Origin: Candidatus Eiseniibacteriota bacterium
GTDB taxonomy: Bacteria; Eisenbacteria; RBG-16-71-46; JAFGJU01
DNA length: 13,498 nucleotides
NCBI GenBank assembly: GCA_016928935.1
Contig: JAFGJU010000005.1
Span: 1 to 13,498 of the forward strand
Reading direction: 5' to 3'
The position numbers and the translations under genes were made by a program. This document shows positions 6,662 to 12,966 of this stretch, piece after piece; positions within the stretch are counted from its first letter, which is position 1; each line of letters opens with the position of its first letter. The notes under the pieces were generated by a model. It had not been told where the DNA came from and did not search any database. It saw only the letters and a list, made by a program, of their open reading frames with translations.

Positions 6662-8038
6662 ATGCGTTCCAATACGGACCTGGGCGCCATTCTGAGAACT
6701 TTGCGTAGGCGCATGCCCAGGCCGACTGCAATTCGCCTCCTGGTAGCAGGTTATGCCCTCATCACTCTGGTGGGAGCAGCCCTGTTGTCACTGCCTGTGT
6801 CCACGACGAGCGGCTCCGGCCAGGGATTCCTGGATGCCCTCTTCCTCGCGAGCTCCGGCATCTCGACGAGCGGCCTGACCACAGTGGACGTCGGCAGCTT
6901 CTACTCGCTCTTCGGGCAGATTACGCTCGCGACGATCTTTCAGGTCGGCGGCCTCGGCTACATGGCCTTCTTCATGCTGGCGGTGACCGTCCTCGGGAGG
7001 AGACTGTCCTTCCGGAAGCTGACCGTGGCAGCCGAGTCCGTATCGGGCTCGGACAGAGTCGACTTGAGACGCTTCTTCGCCGCCGTGGTCCTGTACACAC
7101 TCGCGTTCGAGGGCGCGGGCGCGGCAATCCTTTTCCTGAGATGGGTTGCTTCTTACCCAGTCCCCCGCGCGGCCTACCTGGGCGTGTTCCACTCGGTGTC
7201 GGCGTTTTGCACGGCCGGTTTCTCCGTCTTCCCGGACAGTCTCATGGCCTATCGCAGCGACCTCACGACGAACATCACCATCTCTCTGCTCTCTCTGTTC
7301 GGAGGAGTGGGTTTCCTGGTCCTGTACGACACTCACAGGCTCATACTGCGCGTGTCGAAGAACAAGTATCCGAGAAGGCTGGCCGCGCACACGAAGCTGG
7401 TGCTCGTCTTCACCGCTTTCGTAGTCGCCGGCGCGTCGGTCGCCATCTTCGTGGTCGACCCGACCTGCGGCGCGACGGTGAGGGACAGAATGATGTCGTC
7501 GGTGTTCCAGGCAGTCTCGGCCTCCACGACCGACGGATTCAACACGATGGACATAGGAGGTATGGCTCCGACGAGTCTCCTCGTGCTGATAGTCCTGATG
7601 TTCATCGGCGCGTCTCCCGGCAGCACTGGCGGCGGTATCAAGATGACCACGTTCGGCGTCCTGGCTTTGTCCGTCTGGTCGTACCTGCGCGGCAGGACTG
7701 AAACGGACTTCTTCAGACGCCGGATCCCACCCGAGACCACTCAGAAGGCATCGGCGGTGTTTCTGCTGTGCCTGACGGTGGTCGCCGCCGACATGCTGGT
7801 GATGTCGGCCACCGAGAAGGCCAGCTTCCTGCGGCTCCTCTTTGAGGTCGTTTCGGCCATGGGCAACACCGGGCTCTCCACCGGAATAACCTCAAGTCTG
7901 ACCGCGACCGGCAAGGTCCTCCTCATCGCCACGATGTTCCTGGGGAGGGTCGGACCGCTGGCTGTGGGGCTCTCCCTGTTGGCCAGGTCTGAAAGGACTC
8001 TGTTCAAGAACGCCGCCGAGGACGTCTACGTCGGCTAG
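6662..8038 (+). CDS. TrkH/KtrB family potassium uptake channel subunit
   Basis: A 458-residue polytopic inner-membrane protein with the fourfold M1-P-M2 plan of the SKT superfamily. The four filter segments are TSGLT (69-73), TAGFS (184-188), TDGFN (290-294) and NTGLS (402-406), with the potassium-coordinating glycines G71, G186, G292 and G404. GASPGSTGGGIKMTTFGV (316-333), on the M2 helix after the third filter, and a terminal VYVG are typical of KtrB-like members. In the third filter Asp291 replaces the more usual Ala. The ATG at 6662 is chosen because an earlier in-frame TTG at 6623 lies within the promoter; the ATG at 6713 is another option. These channels need a cytosolic RCK ring (TrkA/KtrA), and none is encoded in this window. 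Confidence 0.93.
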   Translation: MRSNTDLGAILRTLRRRMPRPTAIRLLVAGYALITLVGAALLSLPVSTTSGSGQGFLDALFLASSGISTSGLTTVDVGSFYSLFGQITLATIFQVGGLGYMAFFMLAVTVLGRRLSFRKLTVAAESVSGSDRVDLRRFFAAVVLYTLAFEGAGAAILFLRWVASYPVPRAAYLGVFHSVSAFCTAGFSVFPDSLMAYRSDLTTNITISLLSLFGGVGFLVLYDTHRLILRVSKNKYPRRLAAHTKLVLVFTAFVVAGASVAIFVVDPTCGATVRDRMMSSVFQAVSASTTDGFNTMDIGGMAPTSLLVLIVLMFIGASPGSTGGGIKMTTFGVLALSVWSYLRGRTETDFFRRRIPPETTQKASAVFLLCLTVVAADMLVMSATEKASFLRLLFEVVSAMGNTGLSTGITSSLTATGKVLLIATMFLGRVGPLAVGLSLLARSERTLFKNAAEDVYVG

Positions 8039-8182
8039 AGGGTTCCGCCCGGCCCTCATGGCACCCGCTGCAAGACAAAGGTCGCGTGGCCCGTCCCGCG
8101 ACCGCACTGCCGCTGGTGCGCTGCTGCCGAGCGTCGCTTCCCTCATTCCTGCCGCCCGCGGCCGGGACGGTCCGAGCCCGCG

Positions 8183-8212
8183 TTGTTGTATTCCCGCCGT
8201 CGCTGCTATATC
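8183..8212 (+). promoter_or_regulatory. Possible promoter of the methyltransferase gene
   Basis: TTGTTG (8183-8188), 18 bases, TATATC (8207-8212) lies in the 234-bp gap after the channel gene, about 60 bases before the methyltransferase ATG. It is AT-rich against a very GC-rich background. The rest of the gap shows no gene. Confidence 0.35.
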
Positions 8213-8272
8213 ATTCCCCGAGCCGACCACATAACAGCTGCGTGATGCGGCGACCGGCAAAGGTGGCGAGAG

Positions 8273-9118
8273 ATGCCCATGCGAATCCCCGATTACGAGA
8301 AGCGGACCCCGGAGCAGCTCCGCGAGCACTACGAGATAGAAAAGGAGCTGGCCGCGAGGCTCCGCAGCGCGCCCAGAGACGAGAGACGCCGCCTCTATGG
8401 GCCGCTCTACGACGAGCTGTTCCGGCGCGTGCCGCATCACCCGCAGCTGACGGAAAAGCGCGACCCCGGAGTGAGGGCCGCCGACGTCGCCCGGCAGATG
8501 AGGTTCGTGCGCCGCTTCCTGACGCCGGACTCCGTGTTCCTGGAGGTGGGGGCCGGAGACTGCGGACTGTCGCTCGAGGTCGCGAAGGTCGCGAAGAAGG
8601 TCACGGCAGTGGACGTCTCCGCCGAGATTGCAGCCGGCGAGGGGCGGCCGGCCAACTTCGAGCTCGTCCTGTCTGACGGCACCAACATCCCGATGCCCGC
8701 CGGAAGCGTCACCCTGGCCTACAGCAAGAGCACGATGGAACACCTCCACCCCGAGGACGCACTCGAGCAGCTTACCAACATACACGCGGCGCTCGCGCGG
8801 GCCGGCAGGTACGTTTGCCTAACACCGAACCGCCTGTCGGGACCCTACGACATATCGCGCTACTTTGACGACGTGGCGACGGGGTTTCATCTCAAGGAGT
8901 ACACACTGACCGAGCTCGCGGCGGTCTTCAGGAGCGTTGGGTTCACGCGACTGACCGCGTACGCCGGAGGCAAGGGGACCTACGTGCGGGTCCCGGTCTT
9001 CTTGGTCCTGCTGACCGAGAGGCTGCTGAGGGCGTTGCCGCCCTCGTGGTGTCGTGCCGCGGCGCGCACTTTCCTTATGAGGGCCCTGCTCGGAATAGCG
9101 GTAGTTGGTGTAAAATAG
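8273..9118 (+). CDS. Class I SAM-dependent methyltransferase
   Basis: A 281-residue protein with a Rossmann-type core. Motif I is VFLEVGAGDCGLS (88-100). The acidic residue ending strand 2 is D114 in TAVDVS. The SDGTNIPMPAGSVTLAYS segment (134-151) places the next strands, and STMEHLHPEDAL (153-164) resembles the Methyltransf_11/23 group. An N-terminal helical region (RRRLYGPLYDELFRRVPHHP) of about 80 residues precedes the core. A hydrophobic, basic tail (about 238-281) may touch the membrane. The ATG at 8273 has AAAGGTGG upstream; the ATG at 8279 is possible. The substrate cannot be read from the sequence. Similar proteins often sit in glycan or lipid modification loci, but the neighbours here do not support a specific role. 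Confidence 0.85.
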   Translation: MPMRIPDYEKRTPEQLREHYEIEKELAARLRSAPRDERRRLYGPLYDELFRRVPHHPQLTEKRDPGVRAADVARQMRFVRRFLTPDSVFLEVGAGDCGLSLEVAKVAKKVTAVDVSAEIAAGEGRPANFELVLSDGTNIPMPAGSVTLAYSKSTMEHLHPEDALEQLTNIHAALARAGRYVCLTPNRLSGPYDISRYFDDVATGFHLKEYTLTELAAVFRSVGFTRLTAYAGGKGTYVRVPVFLVLLTERLLRALPPSWCRAAARTFLMRALLGIAVVGVK

Positions 9119-9238
9119 TGAAGAGTCCCTCGGCGCGCGCCCCTGCCGCGACGACCGGGGGCCGGCCGCCGCCGGCGGGGACGAGGAGACGGAGAGCGCC
9201 GGGTGATGATGAGCGGACACAGCACAATCCTTTGACAG

Positions 9239-10102
9239 ATGAGAAAACCAAAGCACATGCGCACGTCCCTGGCGAAGGCAACAGCGTTAGCGACGTTGAC
9301 CTTTGCCAGCTTGTTGGCCTGTTCGTCTTCGTGCTCCGACCGCTCCAAGTCGACGAAGCCGCCGGCCGACAACGACACTACGGGTGTTGACACGACCGTC
9401 ACCGTGGGCTTCATTCTCATCAACGCCTTCCCTCACGACTCGACGGCCTACACTCAGGGCCTCGTCTTTCACGGCGACACTCTGTACGAAGGCACCGGCA
9501 ACGTCGGCTACTCCTCCATCCGCAAAGTTGACCTGGAGACGGGAACCGTCCTGCAGATCCGTCCATTGCCCAGCCCGCACTTCGGCGAGGGCATCGCCAT
9601 ATGGGAGGACAAGCTGTACGAGCTCACCTGGAGGTCCCACGTCGGGTTCATATACGACAGGGCAAGCTTCGACTCGCTGGGGCTCTTCCACTACCCGCAC
9701 GAGGGCTGGGGCATCACACACGACGGCAGTCGGTTCATAGTGAGCGACGGCACTCCAAGACTGCGCTTCTGGGACTCGGCCTCGCTCGCGCCCGTGGACT
9801 CGGTGGACGTCTACCAGGTCTTGCCGGACACCACCCTGCCGGTGCGGAACCTGAACGAGCTCGAATACATAAACGGCAAGGTATACGCCAACGTGTGGCA
9901 GTCGGACTTGATAGCGGTAATCTCGCCCGAGACCGGGATGGTGGAAGCGTGGATAAAGCTGACGGAGCTGGTCGCGAGAGAGAAGGCCAAGTACTGGTGG
10001 ACCGACGTCCTCAACGGAATCGCTTACGACCAGGTGAATGACAGGCTGTTCGTGACCGGCAAGTACTGGCCGGAAGTGGTCGAGATAGAAGTGCAGTTCT
10101 AG
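9239..10102 (+). CDS. Glutaminyl-peptide cyclotransferase, plant/bacterial beta-propeller type, lipoprotein
   Basis: A 287-residue protein matching the five-bladed propeller glutaminyl cyclase family (papaya type). These enzymes convert N-terminal glutamine to pyroglutamate with release of ammonia. Family signatures appear in order: AYTQGLVF, LYEGTGNVGYSSIRKVD, FGEGIAIWEDKLYELTW, EGWGITHDG, IVSDGTPRLRFWD, NLNELEYINGKVYANVW, VLNGIAYD and FVTGKYWPEVVEIE. A basic, hydrophobic leader ends in lipobox LLAC with Cys28, so the mature enzyme is probably lipid-anchored and tethered by a Ser/Thr/Asp-rich linker (about 29-55). There is no clear ribosome binding site; ATG at 9239 or 9257 both keep the signal sequence. 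The preceding 120 bp is very GC-rich without a visible gene. Confidence 0.92.
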   Translation: MRKPKHMRTSLAKATALATLTFASLLACSSSCSDRSKSTKPPADNDTTGVDTTVTVGFILINAFPHDSTAYTQGLVFHGDTLYEGTGNVGYSSIRKVDLETGTVLQIRPLPSPHFGEGIAIWEDKLYELTWRSHVGFIYDRASFDSLGLFHYPHEGWGITHDGSRFIVSDGTPRLRFWDSASLAPVDSVDVYQVLPDTTLPVRNLNELEYINGKVYANVWQSDLIAVISPETGMVEAWIKLTELVAREKAKYWWTDVLNGIAYDQVNDRLFVTGKYWPEVVEIEVQF

Positions 10103-10115
10103 GGGCCTTCGGCCC
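10103..10115. terminator. Small hairpin between convergent genes
   Basis: GGGCC-TTC-GGCCC starts right after the cyclase stop in the 24-bp gap before the end of the convergent pilin gene. It could act on either strand, but no T tract follows on either side, so a terminator role is only suggested by position. Confidence 0.3.
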
Positions 10116-10126
10116 AGCGCCCGCCG

Positions 10127-10609
10127 CTAAACCCCGCCGGTTACAGTAATGATGACGGCCGACCGTCCGTACCCGGTTATGCTGTAGCCCGTGTTGACCC
10201 CCATCGGAGCAAGTGCCTGATAGCCGCACTGGCCGGCCGTGGCTGCGGCGCCCTGCACCGGCTCGGTGTTGGCCGCCGTGAACGGGTTCCGCAGCGGCTG
10301 CTGCCGCGGAAGCAGGGGCACGATGTTGGCGGCAATGGAACCCGCGTCGTCGGCGGAGTAGATTCCGTTGTTCCCGGTGGCGTGGAGCTCCACAGCAAGC
10401 TGCAGGCAGTGGCAGTTCTCTTTGACCTTCGATTCCTTCGCGCGAGTCGTCATGAGCACGTAGTTTGGAATCGCGATGGAGGCCAGGACTCCGATCACGA
10501 CGAGGACGACGCAAAGCTCCACTAGAGTGAAACCCTGCCGCCCCGGCTCCGGGACCCACGTGCCGCGGCCGCGCGGCTCATGTTCGAACGTGCGGTTGAA
10601 AGGCCTCAT
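10127..10609 (-). CDS. Type IV pilin / GspG-like pseudopilin precursor
   Basis: A 160-residue precursor with a class III signal: GFTLVELCVVLVVIGVLASI (26-45) followed by AIPNY. Prepilin peptidase would cut after G26, leaving F27 for N-methylation and Glu at mature position 5 (E31). The leader is long (26 residues) and basic. After the N-terminal helix the segment KVKENCHCLQLAVELHA fits the alpha1-C region of GspG-like pilins. It contains a C-H-C pair (C66, C68), with a further Cys at C128. The C-terminal part is Ala/Gly-rich, consistent with a small globular head. AGAGGT about 5 bases before the ATG supports the start. No pilus or type II secretion assembly gene lies in the window, so the pilin is orphan here and its role (fibre subunit or secretion) is open. 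Confidence 0.92.
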   Translation of the reverse strand: MRPFNRTFEHEPRGRGTWVPEPGRQGFTLVELCVVLVVIGVLASIAIPNYVLMTTRAKESKVKENCHCLQLAVELHATGNNGIYSADDAGSIAANIVPLLPRQQPLRNPFTAANTEPVQGAAATAGQCGYQALAPMGVNTGYSITGYGRSAVIITVTGGV

Positions 10610-10866
10610 TCGTGACCTCTACTGATCTGTGTTTCGGGCGCAGGGGCGCCGTTGGTACCCCAAACCCGAGCCACCACTGAACGCCCCGCCATCACTTAGT
10701 CAAATCGGCATGAATCTACCGACTCATTAGCGCCGAGTTTCGGGGGTCTTTGCCCGGCCGCAGACTTCGATTTCCCAGGCCAGTGTTGTCCCGCCACCCT
10801 CGCCAAAGAGACCGGTTACGAAGGACGGGGGGACCCCGAGGCAGGCCGCGGCTCCTCCCATTTTCC

Positions 10867-10895
10867 TTGACAAACGGCGTCACATGCCGGATTCT
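10867..10895 (+). promoter_or_regulatory. Predicted promoter of the STAS gene
   Basis: A perfect -35 TTGACA (10867-10872), 17 bases, then a weak -10 GATTCT (10890-10895). Expected transcription start is near 10902, giving a leader of about 90 bases that carries a 10-bp hairpin. Confidence 0.45.
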
Positions 10896-10913
10896 CTTTG
10901 TGTCATCCATCTT

Positions 10914-10949
10914 CCTGACCCGGGTCGGTGATGCGAGGGCCGGGTCAGG
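10914..10949 (+). other. 10-bp leader hairpin upstream of the STAS gene
   Basis: A perfect inverted repeat CCTGACCCGG (10914-10923)/CCGGGTCAGG (10940-10949) encloses a 16-base loop. It lies downstream of the predicted promoter and 42 bases before the GTG start. No T tract follows, so it is not a simple terminator; it may be an operator or an mRNA structure. Confidence 0.55.
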
Positions 10950-10991
10950 CTCGGGGCATTCGATGGCCTGGACAAACTGGAGGGATTTCAC

Positions 10992-11330
10992 GTGAAGATA
11001 GACAAGCAGACGAAGAATGACGTCGTGATTCTTCGCTTGAGCGGTGACCTAACCGGCGGGCCCGACGCGACGCTCTTCCACGACACCATAAAGCAGATAA
11101 TCGCCGACGGCCACAAGAAGGTTCTCGCCGACCTGGGCAGGGTCATGATCGTGAACAGCACCGGTCTCGGCATACTCATCGCCGGTCTGACCAGCATGAA
11201 GAACGCCGGCGGCATCCTCAAGCTGTTGAATGTCTCGAAACGCGTGGAGAGCCTCCTGATGGTGACGAAGCTCATCCTGATATTCGACGTTTTCGAGAAC
11301 GAGAACGAGGCCATGGCAAGCTTCTCGTGA
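10992..11330 (+). CDS. STAS-domain anti-sigma factor antagonist
   Basis: A 112-residue single-domain protein of the SpoIIAA/RsbV type. It starts with strand-rich VVILRLSGDLTGGPDATLF (11-29), then KKVLADLGRVMIVNSTGLGI (42-61). Ser56 in NSTGLG is at the position that the cognate anti-sigma kinase phosphorylates. GGILKLLNVSKRVESLL and a final FDVFENENEAM complete the fold. Such proteins release a sigma factor or switch a partner by binding an anti-sigma kinase when unphosphorylated. The GTG start has GGAGGG 7 bases upstream. No RsbW-like kinase, PP2C phosphatase or sigma factor is encoded nearby, so the partner is elsewhere. It appears monocistronic, between its own promoter and a strong hairpin. 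Confidence 0.92.
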   Translation: MKIDKQTKNDVVILRLSGDLTGGPDATLFHDTIKQIIADGHKKVLADLGRVMIVNSTGLGILIAGLTSMKNAGGILKLLNVSKRVESLLMVTKLILIFDVFENENEAMASFS

Positions 11331-11372
11331 TGCCCCTGCTGAGCTCCGGAGAAGCGCACGTTCGTTGATATC

Positions 11373-11419
11373 GTCCCCGTGTCGGCCCGACGGTTCCGGG
11401 CACACGGGGACAGCTGTTT
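11373..11419 (+). terminator. Strong hairpin, probable terminator of the STAS gene
   Basis: A perfect 10-bp stem GTCCCCGTGT (11373-11382)/ACACGGGGAC (11402-11411) continues, after a 2-base bulge, into GCCCG (11385-11389)/CGGGC (11397-11401) with a 7-base loop. The T tract is poor (TTT at 11417-11419). Its location 43 bases after the STAS stop favours termination or 3'-end protection. Confidence 0.55.
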
Positions 11420-11614
11420 CAGTCCTCAATTTGTGACCTTTCTCCTCTCACCTATTCTCCCCTATCACGCGTCTTAGCACGCGATTACGCCACCACACTG
11501 CCAAAAATCACTAAAGCTCCGCGGGTAGCTGCCGAACATTGATGATGTGACGTCAAGACTGGGGACTGGGCGTCTCACTGAAGGGTCAACTACACCGAAT
11601 ATCCAAGAAGCACC

Positions 11615-11643
11615 TTTAGTCCGCTCTGGCACATGGAGATAAA
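11615..11643 (+). promoter_or_regulatory. Possible promoter of the exported-protein operon
   Basis: TTTAGT (11615-11620), 17 bases, GATAAA (11638-11643). Transcription would begin near 11650, just before the base-paired leader region. Both boxes deviate from consensus; TTGTGA-16-TATTCT at 11431-11458 is an alternative. Confidence 0.3.
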
Positions 11644-11654
11644 CACGTCACAGA

Positions 11655-11719
11655 GCCGCCGGTTAGGGCCGCGTGGTGCATCACTCACGGCACCCCACAG
11701 CCCGGCGGTATGGCGTACC
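11655..11719 (+). other. Structured 5' leader of the exported-protein gene
   Basis: An outer stem CCGCCGG (11656-11662)/CCGGCGG (11702-11708) encloses an inner stem GGTGC (11675-11679)/GCACC (11690-11694). A small GGTA/TACC hairpin (11707-11719) competes with the outer stem. The fold matches no riboswitch class I recognise. It ends about 35 bases before the ribosome binding site. Confidence 0.35.
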
Positions 11720-11769
11720 ACAGCACACAGCACAACACTCAAGACTCGCACGGAAGGAGGTGAGAAAGA

Positions 11770-12312
11770 ATGAAGAGAATCCACAGACCCGTTGCTCTAC
11801 TCGGACTCTGCGCGCTGCTGACCGTTGCGTTCGCCGGCGCCGCTCTCGCCGCCAACCCGAGCAACATCTCGGTGACGGTGATGATCCAGAACCTGAGCGT
11901 GAGCACGACCGGTCCGATTGACTTCGGAGTCGTGACGGCCGGAAGTGCGACCGTCTCCACCGGTTCTTCGACGGTGACCAACGACGGAAACGTCGCTGAG
12001 ACCTATTCGATGAACCTCACGGACCCCGCGGGCTGGACGGCCGTACAGGCGCTCCCCGGTAACGAGGAGTATTGTCTGAGCGCGATGCTCAACACAGTCC
12101 AGCCGGCCAGCGGCGGATTCACGTACGCAGACCACGCTCTCGGCACCGCGTCCGACCAGTGCACTGCTACGAAGTTCGCCGGAGACGAGAACGGAGTGTC
12201 GGTCCCTGTCAGCGCCACGAGGAACCTCTGGTTCAAGTTCGAGGCGCCCAGCGCGACCGCTGTCACCACGCAGCAGACAATAGTCGTGACAGTCACGGCG
12301 TCGGCTGCCTAA
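11770..12312 (+). CDS. Exported Ig-like beta-rich protein of unknown function
   Basis: A 180-residue precursor with a clear Sec signal peptide (basic MKRIHRP, hydrophobic core, AALA cleavage near residue 27). The mature chain is rich in Thr, Val, Ser and Asn and alternates short beta strands. It shows VTVMIQNLSVS, then DFGVVTAGSATV (51-62), TNDGNVAETYSMNLTDPAGW (70-89), two cysteines (C102, C131) that could pair, and a final strand set LWFKFEAP and QQTIVVTVTA. The pattern suggests an Ig-like or jelly-roll domain, as in surface-array or fibre proteins, but I cannot name the family. AAGGAGGTGA at 7 bases before the ATG is nearly a full match to the ribosomal anti-Shine-Dalgarno, so high expression is likely. 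It heads a set of three envelope genes. Confidence 0.85.
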   Translation: MKRIHRPVALLGLCALLTVAFAGAALAANPSNISVTVMIQNLSVSTTGPIDFGVVTAGSATVSTGSSTVTNDGNVAETYSMNLTDPAGWTAVQALPGNEEYCLSAMLNTVQPASGGFTYADHALGTASDQCTATKFAGDENGVSVPVSATRNLWFKFEAPSATAVTTQQTIVVTVTASAA

Positions 12313-12331
12313 TCGTTGACCTCAAACCTGC

Positions 12332-12365
12332 CGGGGGCCGCGATGGGAAACCAGCGCGGCCCTCG
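12332..12365 (+). other. GAAA-capped intercistronic hairpin
   Basis: An eight-pair GC stem GGGCCGCG (12335-12342)/CGCGGCCC (12355-12362) leads through an A-G mismatch into TGG-GAAA-CCA (12344-12353), a GNRA tetraloop. It extends outward by G-U, G-C and C-G pairs to 12332 and 12365. No T tract follows. It lies 20 bases past one stop and 25 bases before the next ATG. Confidence 0.65.
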
Positions 12366-12390
12366 TGCAGCATCAACAAGGACGGTGACG

Positions 12391-12966
12391 ATGACACGGC
12401 GTTGCGCGTTTCTGACTGCGACTGTGACGATTCTGCTTTTCTCCCCTGGTCTTTTCGCCGGCGGACTTAGCACAAACCTGGGAGAGGTGTTGATTCAGAA
12501 TCTCGGAACCGGCGAGTCCTACTGTCTGAAGAATCTGGCGAACGTCACCCTTTCGGTCGTCAATAGGGGAGAAGACACGGTGTCCGTCAGGGCCACGCCG
12601 GAAGTGCCCGACACCGTCGAGCTCAGGCACTCCGCCGAGCCCATTCCCAGCGCCGCATGGATACGGATTGAGACAGACTCTATGGTCCTCGCTCCGGGGC
12701 AGATGGGAGTGTCCGACGTCTGCATAGACGTGCCGCCCGACAGCACGCTGAGAGGCAGGAAGTTCCAAGTGATGCTCTGGTCCAGGACGTTACCCCGGCC
12801 GGGCGATTTCATCGCTTGCGGCCTCAAGAGCAGGGTGCTGTTCACCATCGCCGCGGAGGCGGATTCGTCCGCGGCCGGGCAGTCTCCCGACGACAGAGAA
12901 TCCGGCGCCGGCTCGAGCACCCGGACAACGCAACAGAGCGCGAAGCACACGGAGCGGAAGAGATGA
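12391..12966 (+). CDS. Exported beta-rich protein with conserved-looking cysteines, unknown function
   Basis: A 191-residue protein from the ATG at 12391, which has AAGGA 8 bases upstream; an earlier in-frame TTG (12316) would place 25 polar residues before the signal peptide. The signal peptide is MTRRCAFLTATVTILLFSPGLFA. The mature part reads as one Ig-like domain: VLIQNLGTGESYCL, LSVVNRGEDTVSVRATPE, MVLAPGQMGVSDVCIDVPPD, GRKFQVMLWSRT. Cysteines are C45, C111 and C143. The LAPGQ...VCIDVPPD portion is reminiscent of domains that cap or bind other surface proteins (WxL-interacting, DUF916-like), but this is weak. The tail (about 157-191) is hydrophilic, Ser/Gln/Arg-rich and probably disordered. 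It follows the first exported gene after a hairpin and overlaps the next gene by ATGA. Confidence 0.82.
   Translation: MTRRCAFLTATVTILLFSPGLFAGGLSTNLGEVLIQNLGTGESYCLKNLANVTLSVVNRGEDTVSVRATPEVPDTVELRHSAEPIPSAAWIRIETDSMVLAPGQMGVSDVCIDVPPDSTLRGRKFQVMLWSRTLPRPGDFIACGLKSRVLFTIAAEADSSAAGQSPDDRESGAGSSTRTTQQSAKHTERKR

Larger units (their letters stand above)
10610..10991. other. 382-bp divergent intergenic region between pilin and STAS genes
   Basis: No convincing gene. It holds the STAS promoter and leader hairpin listed separately, and presumably the pilin promoter on the minus strand, for which I see no strong pair of boxes. Two short overlapping reading frames (10716-10991 minus, 10750-10995 plus) lack ribosome binding sites and family signals. 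Confidence 0.6.
11331..11769 (+). other. 439-bp gene-free leader region before the exported-protein genes
   Basis: No supported gene. From left to right: the STAS terminator hairpin (11373-11411), a possible early promoter TTGTGA-16-TATTCT (11431-11458), a TGACGTCA palindrome (11548-11555), a second possible promoter (11615-11643), a structured leader (11655-11719) and the strong ribosome binding site of the exported-protein gene. A 64-codon minus-strand frame (11590-11784) has no family signal and is not called. Confidence 0.6.

Noticed and set aside
8091..8170. Inverted repeat CCGTCCCG/CGGGACGG in the gap after the channel gene
   Set aside because: Only 8 bp with a 64-base separation in GC-rich DNA; likely chance.
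9111..9116. TAAAAT as a -10 box for the cyclase gene
   Set aside because: It overlaps the last codons of the methyltransferase gene and has no acceptable -35 at the right distance.
10716..10991. 91-codon minus-strand frame in the pilin-STAS gap
   Set aside because: No ribosome binding site or family signal, and it covers the STAS promoter and leader hairpin on the other strand.
11655..11719. c-di-GMP (GEMM) riboswitch upstream of the exported-protein gene
   Set aside because: Searched by eye because such riboswitches often precede surface genes; the conserved GEMM-I core segments are absent.
11590..11784. 64-codon minus-strand frame before the exported-protein gene
   Set aside because: No supporting signals; it overlaps the leader and ribosome binding site of the real gene.
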